Assembly: GCF_002160825.1 (NCBI RefSeq)
Contig: NZ_NFLI01000008.1
Location: 62,001 to 126,000 of the forward strand
Direction: 5' to 3'
Source: Lachnoclostridium sp. An131
Lineage (GTDB): Bacteria; Bacillota; Clostridia; Lachnospirales; Lachnospiraceae
DNA length: 64,000 nucleotides
Part shown: in pieces, positions 44,212-55,421 of the stretch
How the letters are laid out: each line of letters starts with the position of its first letter
How positions within the stretch are numbered: the first letter of the stretch is position 1
Notes under the pieces: generated by a model
The model's database searches: none
Told to the model about the DNA's origin: nothing
Seen by the model: the letters and a program-made list of their open reading frames with translations, nothing else
Made by a program: the position numbers and the translations under genes

Positions 44212-45978
44212 TTATGCGTTCTTTTCCAGTACGTGATCATAGAACTCGTCAATCGCTTTTTTATAATCCTCAAACATCTCGAGGCGATCGTTGGGCACAT
44301 CATACTTGATGGCGATGACCTTCTCGAAGATATTTTCCGACTTCAGCACAGACATGGGCATACCCATGGTAATCAGAGCCTTCGCCCTGTCGTACAGATA
44401 GAGAATCGTCTCCATCATCTTCATCTGCTTTTCCATCGGCACGCAGGTGTCTTCCGGATGGAAGGCGTTCTGCTGCAGGAAGCCCAGACGCACAACTCTG
44501 GAAATCTCCAGCACCAGCTTCTGGTCATCGGGAAGCACGTCGCTTCCGATCAGCTTTACGATCTCCATCAGGCTGCTCTCCTGATTCAGAATCACCATCA
44601 GACGGTTGCGGCAGTCCATAAAGTCCTTTGCCACATGATCCTTATACCAGGGCGCCAGATCGGAGATGTACTCGCTGTAGCTGGACAGCCAGTGAATTGC
44701 CGGATAATGGCGGGCATAAGCCAGAGACTTGTCCAGTCCCCAGAAGCAGCGCACGAAACGCTTGGTATTCTGCGTAACCGGCTCGGAGAAATCGCCTCCC
44801 TGGGGAGATACGGCTCCGATGATGGATACGCTTCCTTCTGTGCCGTTTAAGTTCATCATCATGCCGGCGCGCTCATAGAAGGCTGACAGACGGGACGCCA
44901 GATAAGCCGGGAAGCCTTCCTCCGCAGGCATCTCCTCCAGACGTCCAGACAGCTCACGCAAGGCCTCCGCCCAACGGGAGGTGGAGTCTGCCATGATCGC
45001 CACATCATAGCCCATGTCACGGTAATACTCTGCCAGCGTTACACCCGTATAAATACTTGCCTCACGGGCAGCCACAGGCATGTTTGAAGTATTGGCAATC
45101 AGCGTGGTACGGTCCATCAGGGGATTTCCGTTCCGCGGGTCTACCAGCTTGGAGAAATCCTCCAGTACCTGAGTCATCTCGTTTCCACGCTCTCCGCAGC
45201 CGATATAGATGATAATATCTGCGTCAGACCACTTTGCGATCTGATGCTGGGTCATGGTCTTTCCGGTACCGAAGCCTCCGGGGATGGCTGCCGTTCCGCC
45301 CTTTGCGATTGGGAACAGGGTATCCAGGATACGCTGTCCCGTGATCAGCGGCTTCGCAGCCGGATAACGCTTTCTCGTGGGACGGGGCACACGGATGGGC
45401 CATTTCTGCATCATGGTCAGTTCCTTCTCGGAACCGTCGTCCAGCTGCAGAACGGCAATCGTATCCTTGATCGTATACTGTCCGTCCGGCATGACCTTGA
45501 TAAGCGTTCCCTCCAGATCCGGAGGAACCATAACCTTATGCACAATCGCTTTTGTCTCCGGCACCTCACAGAGGATGGTGCCGCCGCGCACACGGTCGCC
45601 CGCCTTTACTACCATGTGGGCGTCCCAGAGCTTTGTCTGATCCAGGGAATCCACCACGGTACCGCGGGTGATATACGCGCCCCCGGTCTTTGCGATCTCG
45701 CTTAAGGGACGCTCGATTCCGTCAAAAATATTGTGAAGAATACCCGGCGCAAGCACAACGGAGATGGCGTCTCCGGTAGCCTCTACAAGCTCGCCCGGCT
45801 TCAGTCCTGTAGTCTCCTCAAAGACCTGAATTGTCGTGATATCCTGATTCAGGCCAATGACCTCTCCTACCAGCTTTTCCTTGCCTACATAAACCATCTC
45901 TGACATCTTAAAGCCGGTATTTCCCTTCAGGTAGATGACGGGGCCGTTGATTCCGTAAATAACACCTGTTCTATTCAT
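44212..45978 (-). CDS. atpA: V/A-type ATPase subunit A (catalytic)
   Basis: This 588-residue catalytic subunit has Walker A GGFGTGKT, followed by [15 protein letters not shown] and the Walker B region [17 protein letters not shown]. The A-specific non-homologous insertion (about residues 110-200) is present. The complex either makes ATP from an ion gradient or pumps Na+/H+ at ATP cost; in fermenters pumping is more common. It overlaps subunit E by 8 bases. Confidence 0.95.
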   Translation of the reverse strand: MNRTGVIYGINGPVIYLKGNTGFKMSEMVYVGKEKLVGEVIGLNQDITTIQVFEETTGLKPGELVEATGDAISVVLAPGILHNIFDGIERPLSEIAKTGGAYITRGTVVDSLDQTKLWDAHMVVKAGDRVRGGTILCEVPETKAIVHKVMVPPDLEGTLIKVMPDGQYTIKDTIAVLQLDDGSEKELTMMQKWPIRVPRPTRKRYPAAKPLITGQRILDTLFPIAKGGTAAIPGGFGTGKTMTQHQIAKWSDADIIIYIGCGERGNEMTQVLEDFSKLVDPRNGNPLMDRTTLIANTSNMPVAAREASIYTGVTLAEYYRDMGYDVAIMADSTSRWAEALRELSGRLEEMPAEEGFPAYLASRLSAFYERAGMMMNLNGTEGSVSIIGAVSPQGGDFSEPVTQNTKRFVRCFWGLDKSLAYARHYPAIHWLSSYSEYISDLAPWYKDHVAKDFMDCRNRLMVILNQESSLMEIVKLIGSDVLPDDQKLVLEISRVVRLGFLQQNAFHPEDTCVPMEKQMKMMETILYLYDRAKALITMGMPMSVLKSENIFEKVIAIKYDVPNDRLEMFEDYKKAIDEFYDHVLEKNA

Positions 45979-46561
45979 GGACAGCCCCTCCTTTTAGCTG
46001 GAAATGCTCCTTGGCTTCCGCGATTTTCGTCTCAAACGAATTGTCAATCAGAATATTTCTCGCCGGGAGAACCGCACGGGTTCCTCCCTGAAAAGAATAT
46101 GTGCTGACCGTCACCGGAGCTCCAATCTCCGCCTCGATACTATATTGAATCTGGGCGTCCGACGGATCGATATAAAGTATGATTTCCTCTCCGCCCGCGA
46201 ATTCCATGGCTTCCCGGAACTGGCGCACCAGCATCTGATGATACTCCCTGGTTTCCGCGAAACGGGCCAGCATATCCTTCACTTCCACAAACAGCTTGTC
46301 CTTCAGTTCTGCCTGGCGCTTGCTCAGCATTCTCCGGATCTCAATCTGCGCTTCGGAAGCCTGCTTGTTATTCTCGCTGACGAGACGGGCCGTCTCTGTC
46401 TTGATTTCCAGATCAGCCTGACGCTTTTTCTTTTCCTTGTGCTCCTGAAAAATCTTTTCCAGGGCGTCTGTATATTCGCGGAGCATGGTGTTGCTTTTAT
46501 TTCTCGCCTCTTCCATGGCGTACATGGTAAAATGCTGCAGTTTTTCTTCTGTCGTCATCAC
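45971..46561 (-). CDS. atpE: V/A-type ATPase subunit E (peripheral stalk)
   Basis: A 196-residue peripheral-stalk subunit with a long charged N-terminal coiled coil (residues 1-110, rich in Glu, Lys, Arg) and a compact C-terminal domain. It pairs with subunit H (GH). It lies between subunits F and A, the usual position. Confidence 0.85.
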   Translation of the reverse strand: MMTTEEKLQHFTMYAMEEARNKSNTMLREYTDALEKIFQEHKEKKKRQADLEIKTETARLVSENNKQASEAQIEIRRMLSKRQAELKDKLFVEVKDMLARFAETREYHQMLVRQFREAMEFAGGEEIILYIDPSDAQIQYSIEAEIGAPVTVSTYSFQGGTRAVLPARNILIDNSFETKIAEAKEHFQLKGGAVHE

Positions 46562-46618
46562 GATCCACCTTCCTTCTTCCTGGTCGTAACAGTGCAGCCA
46601 GACTGCCTGCTGCTCCTG

Positions 46619-46927
46619 TTACAGTTTAACTCCCACAGCCTCATTGACATAAGAAGTGATAAAGTTCTCTTCCCTGGTCGTACCGTGACGGTCGGGAATC
46701 TCAATGAGGAGCGGCAGGCTGCGGCTCAGACGGACTTCATTGATCAGATCCGGGAACTCCCGGCCGAACTTCTCCGTCAGTATGATCACCGCGACCTCTT
46801 TATCTGCCAGCACACGATCAAGCTCTTCTTTCAGCTCTTCTCTCTCATGCACCACGGCGCCCTCAATCCCTGCCAGGCGCATACCTGTACAGGTGTCCAC
46901 ATTATCACTTATCAGATACATCTTCAT
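46619..46927 (-). CDS. atpF: V/A-type ATPase subunit F
   Basis: This 102-residue Rossmann-like subunit binds the central shaft D. The start MKMYLISDNVDTCTGMRLAGIEG and the ending FITSYVNEAVGVKL are typical. It lies between K and E. Confidence 0.92.
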   Translation of the reverse strand: MKMYLISDNVDTCTGMRLAGIEGAVVHEREELKEELDRVLADKEVAVIILTEKFGREFPDLINEVRLSRSLPLLIEIPDRHGTTREENFITSYVNEAVGVKL

Positions 46928-46955
46928 AGGAATTCCTTCCTTTCAGGCGGGCTGC

Positions 46956-47459
<504 letters not shown>

Positions 47460-47483
47460 TTATTGCTGTTATTGTGAAGCTTT

Positions 47484-49412
47484 TTATTTCTTCATCTCAT
47501 AGGGCTTGAACGCATGTCCGGTTCCCTTGTAGAAACGGCTGAACAGCTCGTAGTATTCCAGCCTCAGCACCTGAATACCTACAATCAGTCCCTCCATCGC
47601 GCAGACGAAGGCGTTGCCCAGAACAATCACAATCCAGTTGCCGCTGCCGCCGTTCGTAAATCCGGCCAGCATCAGCACAACCTCCATCATGGCCGCATGG
47701 CTGACCGCGAAAGCGCCGATACGGACGAAGGACAGCGTATTCGAGAAGAAGCTCAAAAGCACCTCAAACATCTCGAAAAAGGTCTGCACCAGATACATCG
47801 GAATGCCGTCGTCAAACTTCGCCTTTTTCTTCTCCAGCCAGGCTCCCAGGGGCTCCTTAAAGGCCATAGCCAGAAGCGGAACGCCAAGGATGAGCACCAG
47901 AATAATCGCCGCCGGAAGAGCGTGGCCGCTCATGAACAGAATCAGGCAGGCAACCAGGAAGCCGTAAAACAGAAAGCCTGCGACTCCGTTTGTATCAAAC
48001 CAGGTCCCTTCTGCGTCATGGTTGCGGACACATACGATAATATGCATAATCATGGCTGTCAGGATCAGGAACATTCCAAAGACAATGGCCACTACAAACA
48101 CCGTATTCATCTGTCCTATCACAGGCAGCGTCATCATGGCCTCCTTGGGCTTCAGCCAGATGTGCTTGATCAGTGTATCCTCGAAGCCGAAAAAGCTGCC
48201 GTACATAAAACCGAAGAAGGTGGAAAATACACCTGCGCTGGCGATGATCGCCGCCAAATCCATTCCCTTCTTTTTATAAAGGAAGAGGCCGCCCAAAAGA
48301 AGGACAAGTCCCTGGCCCACATCTCCGAACATGGCGCCGAAAACAAACGCATAGGTCAGCGCCACAAACATGGTCGGGTCTATCTCGTTATAGGCCGGAA
48401 GCCCGTACATCTTCACATACATCTCAAAGGGACGGAAGAGCTTGAAATTCTTCAGCTTTGTGGGCGGCGTGCTGAAAATGTTGTCATGGTCATCCTCTAC
48501 CACCACAAAGGCCTGCTCATCCTCCTCAATCTCCTTCTGGAAGGCGTCTGCCTGATCCTCCGGCATCCAGCCGCAGAGAATATAGAAAACATTGTTCTTT
48601 TCTCTCGTCAGAGCCGCGAATTTGCGGATGTCAAAGCTTGCGGAACGCTTTTCCAGGAACTGGAGCGCTCCTGCCAGCTCATCTGCGTGATCCGCCACCA
48701 CATCCGTCATGGCCTGATCCACCTCTGCCAGCTTCTGATCCAGTCCGGCCGCCTTCTTCTGCAGAGCCTCATAGGCCTGGCTGGGCGTCCCTTCATATTC
48801 ATCCGGCAGGTAGAAGTGCTCAAAATGCATGGACGCATAGACAGCGTCGATTCTGTCCGACATGGAAGCAGGCACAAAGTACACGCCCCACACGTATTCG
48901 TCATCGCTGCTGCATATATAGAAAATCGTATCCAGCGTGTCATAGACATACCGCTCAAATTTATCAAAATATTCCTTGGAAATCCGCCCGAAACGGTATT
49001 TCACATAACGGAATTTCAGAAGGCTGTGGACATCAAACACAAGTCCCCGGAAGGGATCGATATCCTCCATCAGGCTTTTGCATTTCTCCCTCTTTTCGGA
49101 AAGCTCAGCCCTCTGGTTGCGAAGCTCGGTCAGATGGCTCTCCGCTTCCTTCAGGATTGCCTCTGCCTGCTCCGGCGTCATGTCAGGAAACTCCTTGTCC
49201 GTCTTCAGTCCGGCGGGAAGGTATTCCTTCGCCTGACGGATCAGCTCCTCATAGGGATTCTTGTCCGTATAGGCCCTCAAATTTCGTACCGTCTTAAGCT
49301 CTGTCAGGGCATTCTCCAGCTGAATCTCATACTTGGAAAGATATTGAGCGGCCATGCGTTCAATATCGTCCTTCGGCCCTGTGACGCTTAAGAACTTCAT
49401 TTTAACAATCAC
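47484..49412 (-). CDS. atpI: V/A-type ATPase subunit I (membrane stator)
   Basis: A 642-residue subunit with a cytoplasmic N-terminal half (1-330, coiled) and about seven to eight membrane helices in the C-terminal half (PTMFVALTYAFVFGAMFGDVGQG onward). The essential Arg region is expected in LSFVRIGAFAVSHAAM near residue 560. It forms the ion half-channels beside the K ring. It lies between C and K. Confidence 0.93.
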   Translation of the reverse strand: MIVKMKFLSVTGPKDDIERMAAQYLSKYEIQLENALTELKTVRNLRAYTDKNPYEELIRQAKEYLPAGLKTDKEFPDMTPEQAEAILKEAESHLTELRNQRAELSEKREKCKSLMEDIDPFRGLVFDVHSLLKFRYVKYRFGRISKEYFDKFERYVYDTLDTIFYICSSDDEYVWGVYFVPASMSDRIDAVYASMHFEHFYLPDEYEGTPSQAYEALQKKAAGLDQKLAEVDQAMTDVVADHADELAGALQFLEKRSASFDIRKFAALTREKNNVFYILCGWMPEDQADAFQKEIEEDEQAFVVVEDDHDNIFSTPPTKLKNFKLFRPFEMYVKMYGLPAYNEIDPTMFVALTYAFVFGAMFGDVGQGLVLLLGGLFLYKKKGMDLAAIIASAGVFSTFFGFMYGSFFGFEDTLIKHIWLKPKEAMMTLPVIGQMNTVFVVAIVFGMFLILTAMIMHIIVCVRNHDAEGTWFDTNGVAGFLFYGFLVACLILFMSGHALPAAIILVLILGVPLLAMAFKEPLGAWLEKKKAKFDDGIPMYLVQTFFEMFEVLLSFFSNTLSFVRIGAFAVSHAAMMEVVLMLAGFTNGGSGNWIVIVLGNAFVCAMEGLIVGIQVLRLEYYELFSRFYKGTGHAFKPYEMKK

Positions 49413-49427
49413 TTGCTGCTACCTCCT

Positions 49428-50486
49428 CTACTGTGTGCTTCCGTCCTTCGTCTGCTCCACGTATTTCAGTGTCTCCTCGGGCGGCAGGCCATATCTGACA
49501 CCCTCCAGCACAGTGGTCAGCTTATCCAGCTCCCTCTCTTTTTCAAAAATATAGCTGGTAATTACTGCCATCGAATACGGATTGCTCCGTTTTTCTTCCC
49601 CATAAATTTTTCGGATTACCTGATTGAATATACTCTCCAGCTTCTGTCCGTCCAGCTCCAGAAATTTCTTTCCATAATAAGTCTTCCGGATCACATCCTC
49701 CAGCTCCTTCTCATCCGCGGCAGTCACCATGCTTCGGATATCGCTGTCATGCAGCCGGTAATTAATCGGAATCAGAAGCGTATAGGTTGAAACCTCACTT
49801 AGCTGGTAATATTTTTTTGCCCGGTAAATCCACATCATATTCAGCAAATCAATCTTGCTTCCCAGGCTTTTTGTCAGGAGCTCCTGCTCCTTCCCCTTCA
49901 AAAGCTTATCCTTCTGCTTCCAGATCATGGAAAAATAGTAGAGATCCAGGGTCATTTCATAATCAAACAGGCTGGTCCGTTCTGTCTGCTCCAGCTTCTG
50001 AAGCACCCTGTAATAATGCGTATCCTTCAACGCCTCCAGAATCTCCGGTACCGTCACGGCTTCCGAAAGCTTATCCAGAGGAATCTCTGTGAAGTGCTGT
50101 ATGGCGGCACGGAATTCCTTCTCCTCAGCCGTCCTGTCTCCATGATTAAATGCCCGCCGGAAAGCCCGCTTCAGAACGGCAATCTCAAACTTACTGAAAT
50201 ACAGCTTCAGGACACTCTTCTGGCTTCTGTCACAAAACCGGTAAATTTTTGTAAAGTCATGATATAAGGTTCCAATCAGAAGCCTTTCAATCTGCCCGCG
50301 GTGAAGCTGCGTCTCATCCAGACTGCCAAATACGGTCTCGTATGCGGGGATTCTCTTCAGATAAGCCACTGCCTGAGGCACATTCGGCATCTCCGCCAGT
50401 CTGCGGTAATCCTCTTCCTTCAGAAGGCGGCTCTCCATGGCCCGTATCTTCGTGGCAATGGCGCTGTATTTCATCAGACTGCCCAT
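49428..50486 (-). CDS. atpC: V/A-type ATPase subunit C (AC39-like)
   Basis: This 352-residue mostly helical V0d/AC39 family subunit links the rotor ring to the central stalk. MKYSAIATKIRAMESRLL at the start and NYRLHDSDIRSM in the middle are typical. It starts 2 bases after the H subunit gene. Confidence 0.9.
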   Translation of the reverse strand: MGSLMKYSAIATKIRAMESRLLKEEDYRRLAEMPNVPQAVAYLKRIPAYETVFGSLDETQLHRGQIERLLIGTLYHDFTKIYRFCDRSQKSVLKLYFSKFEIAVLKRAFRRAFNHGDRTAEEKEFRAAIQHFTEIPLDKLSEAVTVPEILEALKDTHYYRVLQKLEQTERTSLFDYEMTLDLYYFSMIWKQKDKLLKGKEQELLTKSLGSKIDLLNMMWIYRAKKYYQLSEVSTYTLLIPINYRLHDSDIRSMVTAADEKELEDVIRKTYYGKKFLELDGQKLESIFNQVIRKIYGEEKRSNPYSMAVITSYIFEKERELDKLTTVLEGVRYGLPPEETLKYVEQTKDGSTQ

Positions 50487-50488
50487 GC

Positions 50489-50809
50489 CTACTCTCCTAT
50501 CATTCTGCGGAAAATTCCTTCCGCCAGCTTCTCATGGTTCTGGCGGTATTCCTGCTCTATGGCGCCAAGCTCGCGTTCCGTCTCAAGCCTCATCTTCAGC
50601 AGTTCGTTTTCGGCCTCTGCCTTCAGCTTTGCATTCAGAGTTTTCAGCTTTTCCTCTGTCTGGGAATCCATCTCTGCGTCAAAGGCCTTCGTTTTTTCTT
50701 TGTATTTCGCAGCAATCTCTTTTTTCTGCTCTATTGCCTTTTCCTCCAGAGAAACAGCCGCACTTTCGATCTCAGAAAGCCTGCTGAGCACAGTCTCCAT
50801 CTGTTCCAT
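50489..50809 (-). CDS. atpH: V/A-type ATPase subunit G/H (peripheral stalk)
   Basis: A 106-residue, almost entirely coiled-coil protein rich in Glu, Lys and Ala, the partner of subunit E. It is the first gene of the operon (RBS GGAGG 8 bases upstream). Identification rests on position, size and composition. Confidence 0.8.
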   Translation of the reverse strand: MEQMETVLSRLSEIESAAVSLEEKAIEQKKEIAAKYKEKTKAFDAEMDSQTEEKLKTLNAKLKAEAENELLKMRLETERELGAIEQEYRQNHEKLAEGIFRRMIGE

Positions 50810-50837
50810 GCGATTTCCTCCTGTCTCATGTCAATGA

Positions 50838-51020
50838 AGTCTATCGGCCGGCAGCGGCCCCCCTGCCTGATGCCAACCAAATTATCTCACTTATACTATA
50901 TCTTTTTTGTGCAAAAAGCTATAGTAAAAATGACAAAAAAGTAATTTTTTCTTTCTGTTTTTCTTGGTATTTGTGCAGATTTTTTTGTTCCGTCCTTCCG
51001 GAGACCAAAATTTTATCCCG
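50838..51020 (-). other. AT-rich upstream region of the ATPase operon
   Basis: This gap between atpH and the rpsU terminator should hold the ATPase promoter. TATAGT (50895-50900) and TATAAG (50890-50895) are candidate -10 boxes on the minus strand, but no clear -35 box sits at the right distance. I see no gene in it. Confidence 0.4.
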
Positions 51021-51053
51021 AAAAAATTCCCCGACATCCGCCGGGGAATTTTA
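51021..51053 (-). terminator. Terminator of rpsU
   Basis: AAAATTCCCCG pairs perfectly with CGGGGAATTTT across an 8-base loop, and is followed by TTCGGG after a run of six T on the minus strand. It sits 9 bases behind the rpsU stop. Confidence 0.9.
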
Positions 51054-51061
51054 CGCACAAT

Positions 51062-51238
51062 TTAGTTGTATTTACGCTTTCTCGCTGCTTCAGACTTCTT
51101 CTTACGTCTTACGCTGGGCTTCTCGTAATGCTCTCTCTTACGAATCTCCTGCTGAATACCGGCTTTCGCACAGTTTCTCTTAAAACGACGCAGAGCGCTA
51201 TCTAAAGTCTCGTTCTCTTTTACGATTACATTCGACAT
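51062..51238 (-). CDS. rpsU: 30S ribosomal protein S21
   Basis: A 58-residue basic protein reading [19 protein letters not shown] at the start and ending [13 protein letters not shown], typical of S21 in Clostridia. It binds the small ribosomal subunit near the mRNA exit and takes part in initiation. It forms its own unit with a consensus promoter about 115 bases upstream and a strong terminator. The leader contains short hairpins (AGACA/TGTCT, CTTCA/TGAAG) that could serve in autoregulation. Confidence 0.97.
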   Translation of the reverse strand: MSNVIVKENETLDSALRRFKRNCAKAGIQQEIRKREHYEKPSVRRKKKSEAARKRKYN

Positions 51239-51359
51239 AGTACCACACCTAACCTCCCTCCAGTTGTATATTGTGCACTAGACAACTGTCTGGGTAATAT
51301 ACCTTCAACTGCCGAGCACTCACACAATCTGCTGCTGAAGGGATCGTTGCACAAATAAG

Positions 51360-51388
51360 ATTATAGTGTTTGAACGGGCTTCTGTCAA
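51360..51388 (-). promoter_or_regulatory. Consensus promoter of rpsU
   Basis: TTGACA (51383-51388) and TATAAT (51360-51365) are 17 bases apart on the minus strand, a perfect sigma-A match, as expected for a ribosomal protein gene. Confidence 0.85.
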
Positions 51389-51401
51389 TACTTTTTTGTT
51401 T

Positions 51402-52787
51402 TCAGAATCCTCTCTCTTTCAGCTCCGCCACAATCTGCACATACGTCTCCACCACATCAAAGCCCTTATAATCCTGCCTCTTCAGGTCAATGATATCGCC
51501 GTGGGAAATTCCCCGCAGCCTTTTATTAGAAAAAACGCCACGAAATTCGCCCCATTTGGCAGATTCCACACTGACCAGGCCGTCGTTTTCTCCTTCCAGG
51601 GGACGAATCATACAGTATGGTATGGAAAGCAGCAGATGGCTGAACGGATTTTTCATCTTTGAGGTATAGCTCTGGTAATAGACTCCCGGCATATCCGGTG
51701 TCTTTTCATTAAAACGGGCGCTTGCCTCTGTAGAAAACTGTCGGGTGGCCGTATAAAAATCCGGAGCCTTGTCACCAAATCTGGCAAACGTCCGGTCAAA
51801 GCAGCCTGCCACAAAGCGGTAAAAGCTCTCCGGCAGGCGGCAGGCATAATCCACAAAGCGGCAGCCTCTGTGCGGCGTATTCATCGTCGTAAGAGAGGCC
51901 ACAAAGGGACTCATGCCAAGGGTGGAAATCGCGCAGCGCGCATCCAGCCCTCCTTTGGAATGGGCGATGATATTCACCTTCTCCACGCCTGTCTCCTCCC
52001 GGATCTGCAGGATCCTTTTTCGGATGTCCTCCGCATTGTATGCAATGGTTCCCAGCGCCTCCTGATTTCCATAATAAACGACCGCCCCATTCCGTTTCAG
52101 CTCTAGGGGAATCCGGCCCCAGTAGTTGAAATACCGGAGATCCCGGAAACCGATTCCGTGAACCAGCAGAAGCGGATACCGTGTAGCGCAGAGGTCGGAA
52201 TCTACCCTCAGAGCGCGAAGCTCTGCCTTTTCTCTTTCAAAATCATATTCCTCATAGACCAGGCGGCAGACATACAAAAGCACAGCCAGATTTACGACAG
52301 GAATCCACCAGGTAAGCAGCATCACGATCCGCCGGACGATACTCAGCCTCCTGGAGGTGAAAAAGATCCGCAGCGCCCCCACGCCAAGCAGAGACAGAAT
52401 CCCTGTCACAGCCAAAAGCATATCTGAAATCCAGAATCCCCCTCCGAATGCACGAAGTATTCCAGATTCAGTCCATGAAAAAATACAGGCTATGAAAATC
52501 TGAGCTGCCATCCCGTAAAGGCCCCAGAAGACGCTTCGCCGGCCTCCCATCATCATCCGCACCCGGAGCCCTGTCTTTCCTCCATCATGAACAGGCCCTG
52601 CCAAAATCCAGAGGTATGTGCCGGCGCAGAGAAAAAATACCGCGGCCAGCCATACGATCAGCTCCAGAAAATCATAATCAAATTTATCCCCAATCATGAT
52701 GCCTGTCAGCCAAAAAAGAGTAACAGGCAGATTAAGTGCACAGGGTATGACAATCGCCAGATACAGTTTTTTCAGGAATCGATTCAT
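51402..52787 (-). CDS. Membrane-anchored alpha/beta hydrolase (lipase/PGAP1-like)
   Basis: A 461-residue protein with four membrane helices in residues 8-175 and a C-terminal alpha/beta hydrolase. The oxyanion HG is in LLLVHGIGF (210-211), the nucleophile is S277 in AHSKGG, and D402 (GENDGL) and H429 (GISHGD) complete the triad. It resembles bacterial triacylglycerol lipases and PGAP1-like esterases; the substrate is probably a lipid or acylated molecule at the membrane. It follows the RACo-like gene by 21 bases. Confidence 0.82.
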   Translation of the reverse strand: MNRFLKKLYLAIVIPCALNLPVTLFWLTGIMIGDKFDYDFLELIVWLAAVFFLCAGTYLWILAGPVHDGGKTGLRVRMMMGGRRSVFWGLYGMAAQIFIACIFSWTESGILRAFGGGFWISDMLLAVTGILSLLGVGALRIFFTSRRLSIVRRIVMLLTWWIPVVNLAVLLYVCRLVYEEYDFEREKAELRALRVDSDLCATRYPLLLVHGIGFRDLRYFNYWGRIPLELKRNGAVVYYGNQEALGTIAYNAEDIRKRILQIREETGVEKVNIIAHSKGGLDARCAISTLGMSPFVASLTTMNTPHRGCRFVDYACRLPESFYRFVAGCFDRTFARFGDKAPDFYTATRQFSTEASARFNEKTPDMPGVYYQSYTSKMKNPFSHLLLSIPYCMIRPLEGENDGLVSVESAKWGEFRGVFSNKRLRGISHGDIIDLKRQDYKGFDVVETYVQIVAELKERGF

Positions 52788-52808
52788 AATCCCCCCTCCA
52801 GCTTTTCC

Positions 52809-54368
52809 TTAACTGTTCTTTTCTCTCTCCTTCAGCCGTTTTACTACTGACGGATACCTCTGCAGATCTGTATGGGGAATCGCCGCAGCCGCCACCATCA
52901 GATGCAGGAAGTCTTCCACCGTTCCAAACTGCACATACTGCATCCGGCCCACAATCTCCTCTGCCCTTGCTGCCAGGGAACGGTCAAGCAGCAGTCTTTC
53001 CGCACCTTTCAAAGAGGTATTTCCCGGAGAAATGATTTTATCCCGGCTGATATCCGGATACAGGCCGATAGTCACCGCCGACTCCTTATCCAGATGTGTG
53101 CCAAAGGCTCCTGCCACATAAAAACGCGCCACGTCATCCATCGTAAGGCCGATAAGGTTCATCATGTATTCCACCATCGTCATGGCAGCCGCTTTCGTCT
53201 TCAGGAACTCGTCAATGTCGTCCTGATAAAAGTAAAGCCCCGGCGCATACTCTACCGCAAGCTCAGCTTCCTCCTCTTCCCGTCCCGGAATCCGGACTAC
53301 CTCCGGCGCCTCCTCCCGGAATTTCCCGCGCAGATCGATCCAGCCGTTTAAGAACAGCTCTGCGATCAGATCCACAATCCCGGAGCCGCAGATTCCTTTC
53401 GCCTCTCCTTCTCCAATCACATGAGCCTTCAGCCTGCCCTGCTCCGTCTCTACCCGGTCTACCGCTCCGCTCTCCGCCCGCATTCCCGTGTGGACGACGC
53501 CGCCCTCCAGGGCCGGTCCCGCTGCTCCGGCCCCGGCCAGAAGAAACTCCCTGTTCCCTACTACCAGTTCTCCGTTCGTCCCCACATCCAGAAAGACGCT
53601 GATCTCCTCCTGATCCGGGATGCCTGTAGCCAGCATCCCGCTGACGATATCTCCGCCCAGATAATTTTCCACTCCGGGACAGCAGTATACAAAGCCATTT
53701 ATGGGGATCCCAAGCTCTTCTCCCCGGCAGATATCAGGCGCAAGCGTCTGCACCGCATAAGGAGTCTGAAACACGCCGAAGGCGTCCAGTCCCAGCAGGA
53801 AATGAATCATAGCCGTATTTCCGGAAACGATCAGCACCGGGCAGGAAAACGTATCGACTCCGGTCTTTTCCTTCAGAAGCTCAATAAGCGTCTGGAACCC
53901 CTGCGCCGTCGCCCTCTGAAGCCGCTTCCGGTGCTCTGGCTGATCCTTCGTATAAAAGATGCGGCTTAAAATATCCTCTCCCCAGTTAATCTGAGGGTTA
54001 AAGATGCTCTCTGCCCCCAGAATCTCTCCTGTGTTCAGGTCAGCCAGCTCCATCAGAATGGTCGTGCTTCCCAGATCCGCGCAGAGGCCGTAATGGGCTC
54101 CTGTCGTGTCTCCCGGCTCCAGCTTCAAAAGCTCCCAGCCGCGGCCGTCGAAGCCGACAGTAGCGGTCACCCGGAAGTCTCCCTGCGTGCAGACCGCCTG
54201 TGCGTCCTGCAGGGCTGCCGGACGCATCCGGATATAAGCCGCCTCTTCCTCCAGCCGGAAAGGACCACTGTCCTCCAGGGCGGCTGTAAGCCGCTCCTGC
54301 AGCGGACGGTGGTCCTCTTCGGAAGGCTTCGGAAGCTCAAGATAAATCTTTTTGCTCCAGCTCTTCAT
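52809..54368 (-). CDS. ASKHA (DUF4445/RACo-like) protein lacking the N-terminal ferredoxin domain
   Basis: A 519-residue ASKHA-fold protein. The phosphate-1 motif is YGLCADLGSTTILMELADL. Further RACo-family segments are INWGEDILSRI, VSGNTAMIHFLLG, FLDVGTNGELV, GPALEGG and FYVAGAFGTHLD. RACo proteins use ATP to reductively activate corrinoid proteins and normally have about 95 extra N-terminal residues carrying a [2Fe-2S] cluster. Here the protein begins directly at SWSKKIYLELPKPSEED, where that domain would end. The start lies 4 bases after the ilvC stop with a poor RBS, so coupling to ilvC is likely. No corrinoid or methyltransferase gene is in the window. Confidence 0.8.
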   Translation of the reverse strand: MKSWSKKIYLELPKPSEEDHRPLQERLTAALEDSGPFRLEEEAAYIRMRPAALQDAQAVCTQGDFRVTATVGFDGRGWELLKLEPGDTTGAHYGLCADLGSTTILMELADLNTGEILGAESIFNPQINWGEDILSRIFYTKDQPEHRKRLQRATAQGFQTLIELLKEKTGVDTFSCPVLIVSGNTAMIHFLLGLDAFGVFQTPYAVQTLAPDICRGEELGIPINGFVYCCPGVENYLGGDIVSGMLATGIPDQEEISVFLDVGTNGELVVGNREFLLAGAGAAGPALEGGVVHTGMRAESGAVDRVETEQGRLKAHVIGEGEAKGICGSGIVDLIAELFLNGWIDLRGKFREEAPEVVRIPGREEEEAELAVEYAPGLYFYQDDIDEFLKTKAAAMTMVEYMMNLIGLTMDDVARFYVAGAFGTHLDKESAVTIGLYPDISRDKIISPGNTSLKGAERLLLDRSLAARAEEIVGRMQYVQFGTVEDFLHLMVAAAAIPHTDLQRYPSVVKRLKEREKNS

Positions 54369-54372
54369 CCTT

Positions 54373-55410
<1,038 letters not shown>

Positions 55411-55421
55411 TTAATTTATGT

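Noticed and set aside
47514-49391. A long plus-strand open frame opposite ATPase subunit I
   Set aside because: It is antisense to a firmly identified gene and has no family features.
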